Origin: JANPPS01 sp031428635
GTDB taxonomy: Bacteria > Pseudomonadota > Alphaproteobacteria > Acetobacterales > Acetobacteraceae
Direction: 5' to 3'
NCBI GenBank assembly: GCA_031428635.1
Contig: JANPPS010000298.1
Coordinates: forward strand, 1-6,934
DNA length: 6,934 bases
Numbering within the stretch: position 1 is the stretch's first letter; the number at the start of each line of letters is the position of its first letter. Under the pieces are notes generated by a model. That model searched no databases. It saw only the letters and a list, made by a program, of their open reading frames with translations, and was not told the DNA's origin. The translations under genes and the position numbers were made by a program. This document shows positions 5,358-6,934 of this stretch, one piece after another.

Positions 5358-5774
5358 TTCGACTTATCTTGACGTGAATCAATTTGCTTGTGATTAGCAA
5401 GACGGCGGGCGATCGGGTAGAAGCAACTTTGACGAGGGCTAGCCGCACGGCCTATTGAGACGCCCTAAACCGTCTTTCTCAGGTAAGAACGAGCCAGCTA
5501 AATTTAAAATAGTCTAATCAGGACCGTTCCGAGTACTCGTCCACAGGTCTCATGAAAGCCACGCTACGACGGTTCTTTCGGTATTCACTTGGCTAGTCCA
5601 TTTTACTTGTGTACAGCAGTGGTAAAAGTGGTTCGAATAGCCCCGCTGGCCGATGGCCCTGCGATGATATCTTCGCCAATAATAAAAATATAAGATCGCC
5701 ATAACGTCCCCAGACTTGAGCAAGGCCATAAACTATTACGAGAACGCAGTAACATGTTTGTCGAACAAGAACGG

Positions 5775-5788
5775 GTGCCGATCGGCAC
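5775..5788 (-). terminator. Palindrome downstream of dnaE2, possible terminator
   Basis: GTGCCGATCGGCAC is a perfect 14-base palindrome beginning 25 bases after the dnaE2 stop. On the minus strand it is followed by CCGTTCTTGTTCG, which is only moderately T-rich. It could act as a weak terminator for dnaE2 or as a protein-binding site. Confidence 0.35.
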
Positions 5789-5812
5789 AGCCCTTGGGCA
5801 AGTATGCCGGCG

Positions 5813-6934
5813 CTACCGAAAGTCCCGAGTCGGTACCTTAATGCCAGAGCCGAGCAGCAAATCCGGTATGTAGATGTCGCGCGGCTTGACCGGCATCGGT
5901 ACGTTATCACCCCGGTCCGGGCTGCCCGGGTGTGTGGCTCCATCGCCCCGCCCGTGGCGCAGCGGAAACGGCTCGTCGCAGTCGCCCACCGTTCGCAGCA
6001 GGTCCGATAGATCCAGCAGCTCCTCGGCGATCACGTGCGTCACGCCGCTTTCTTTCTGTACCCGGCCGCGGCATGCGATCATCGTGGCGCTCAGCACCAG
6101 GCGGCGCTGGCGCTCGAACAGGCTTGGCCACAGGATCAGGTTGGCGATACCGGTCTCGTCTTCGGTCGTAATAAACATGACGCCCTTTGCCGATCCTGGC
6201 TTCTGCCGCACCAGCACCAGTCCCGGCACCACCACGCGGCGTCCGTCCCGTACGGTATCGAGGCTGGCGCAGGTCACCATGCCGCGCTGGGTCAGTATGG
6301 GGCGTAGGAACAGCACCGGATGCTGCCGCAACGACAGGCCGACCGACCCGTAATCCTCCACGACCTCCCGCCCCTGGCGCATGGGCGTCAGCGTCACGGG
6401 TGGCTCGATGATCTCGGGCGTCCGGTCTGCAAATAGCGGCAGCGGCGTGTCACTTAGGGCCCGGATCGCCCACAGCGCCGCCCGCCGGTCCTGCTGTAGC
6501 GAGCCGTACGCATCCGCCTCCGCCAACCGTTCCAGCGCCGCCACGGTAACGCCGGAGCGATGCGATAGCTCCTCCACGGTCGTGAACGGATACTCACCCC
6601 GGCATAGTACAATGCGCAGGCCGTCCTGCGCCGCCAGGCCGCGGGCCATGCGTAGGCCCAGGCGCACGCCGCCATCCTCGATCGTACAGTCCCAGCGTGA
6701 GCGGTTTACATCCACCGGCCGCACCGCCACCCCATGGTCGCGCGCATCCCGTACGACCTGCGCCGGGGCGTAGAACCCCATCGGCTGGCTGTTCAGCAGC
6801 GCCGTGCAGAACTCGGCCGGGTGGTGGCACTTCATCCAGCTGCTGGCATACGCAATCAGGGCAAAGCTCGCGGCGTGGCTTTCGGGGAAGCCGTACGCGC
6901 CGAACCCCTCGATCTGCGTGAACGTTTTTTCGGC
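5813..6934 (-). CDS. dnaE2: Error-prone DNA polymerase DnaE2 (ImuC), C-terminal 373 residues (cut by window edge)
   Basis: C-terminal part of the DnaE2/ImuC C-family polymerase, which works with ImuA and ImuB in SOS mutagenesis and lesion bypass. The frame is open at the right edge, so the PHP domain and the catalytic palm lie outside the window. Visible residues 8-40 carry IEGFGAYGFPESHAASFAL and the CHHPAEF block, characteristic of C-family polymerases, with the DnaE2 wording NSQPMGFYAPAQVVRDAR just after. A helix-hairpin-helix region follows at about 120-145, then EVVEDYGSVGLSLRQHPVLF (190-209), and an OB-fold at about 233-305 (GLVLVRQKPGSAKGVMFITT to VIAEELLDLSDLL). The end, KVPTRDFR, matches the usual DnaE2 C-terminus. 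imuA and imuB commonly lie upstream, which would be beyond the right edge. The LexA-controlled promoter cannot be seen. No damage is visible. Confidence 0.97.
   Translation of the reverse strand, partial: AEKTFTQIEGFGAYGFPESHAASFALIAYASSWMKCHHPAEFCTALLNSQPMGFYAPAQVVRDARDHGVAVRPVDVNRSRWDCTIEDGGVRLGLRMARGLAAQDGLRIVLCRGEYPFTTVEELSHRSGVTVAALERLAEADAYGSLQQDRRAALWAIRALSDTPLPLFADRTPEIIEPPVTLTPMRQGREVVEDYGSVGLSLRQHPVLFLRPILTQRGMVTCASLDTVRDGRRVVVPGLVLVRQKPGSAKGVMFITTEDETGIANLILWPSLFERQRRLVLSATMIACRGRVQKESGVTHVIAEELLDLSDLLRTVGDCDEPFPLRHGRGDGATHPGSPDRGDNVPMPVKPRDIYIPDLLLGSGIKVPTRDFR

Larger units (their letters stand above)
5133..5812. other. AT-rich stretch without a convincing gene, carrying repeats
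   Basis: These 680 bases are clearly AT-richer than the flanking housekeeping genes. The minus strand has a 72-codon frame (5230-5448) and a 61-codon frame (5603-5788). Neither has a ribosome binding site, a recognisable motif or coding-like composition, so I do not call them. The stretch holds a strong hairpin with a tandem repeat (5317-5357), a nested pair of inverted repeats (5174-5244), short palindromes such as CGAGTACTCG (5530-5539), and a perfect palindrome near dnaE2 (5775-5788). No tRNA, insertion sequence or integrase fragment was recognised. Confidence 0.6.

Noticed and set aside
5230..5448. 72-codon minus-strand frame in the AT-rich stretch
   Set aside because: It crosses the tandem repeat and hairpin, has no Shine-Dalgarno sequence and resembles no protein I know.
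5572..5586. GTTC-N7-ATTC resembling an alphaproteobacterial LexA box
   Set aside because: One half is imperfect, no gene starts nearby, and it is downstream of dnaE2 rather than at its promoter.
5552..5596. 14-codon frame beginning MKATLRRFF
   Set aside because: It is too short to judge, without a clear ribosome binding site or a following gene, so it cannot be supported as a leader peptide.
5628..5642. TTCGAAT resembling a tRNA T-loop
   Set aside because: The flanking bases do not form a T-stem, and no acceptor, D or anticodon arm can be drawn around it.
5603..5943. Minus-strand frames of 61 and 116 codons downstream of dnaE2
   Set aside because: The upstream part overlaps the dnaE2 coding end in another frame. 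The rest has no motif, no ribosome binding site and spacer-like composition.

Overview
The window looks like a GC-rich alphaproteobacterial chromosome, tentatively Rhodospirillales/Acetobacteraceae (weak inference). The reasons are the dapF-(mtaB)-ftsY gene order, the DapF signature CGNATRC, an FtsY without an acidic A domain, and a DnaE2-type error-prone polymerase. Most of the window is ordinary housekeeping DNA; the interest lies in the joints between genes.

Left part, minus strand. Transcription runs right to left through a proline-rich lipoprotein gene (1871-2530), a 480-base stretch with no intact gene but a possible gene remnant, rpmI (L35, 1187-1390), rplT (L20, 740-1174) and the first 223 codons of pheS (1-671). 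rplT and pheS are separated by a 68-base leader with a strong attenuator-like hairpin. infC, which usually precedes rpmI, is absent from this window.

Middle, plus strand. dapF (2583-3386) diverges from the lipoprotein gene. It overlaps by ATGA a 37-codon frame (3383-3496) that begins like the methylthiotransferase MtaB and then ends in frame directly against the ftsY start codon (ftsY 3497-4411). This is best read as an internally deleted mtaB that still bridges dapF and ftsY. DapF makes meso-diaminopimelate for lysine and peptidoglycan; FtsY is the membrane receptor for the signal recognition particle.

Right part. After ftsY the base composition drops clearly. A poorly supported minus-strand gene occupies 4418-5132, possibly frameshifted, with a secretion-like N-terminus. 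Then comes about 680 bases of AT-richer DNA (5133-5812) with no convincing gene but several inverted and direct repeats. The window closes with the C-terminal 373 codons of dnaE2/imuC (5813-6934, minus strand), which runs off the right edge.

I found no mobile element, CRISPR array, tRNA or rRNA. I do not see a new multi-gene system. The best candidates for follow-up are the mtaB remnant, the pheS leader, and the low-GC island between ftsY and dnaE2.
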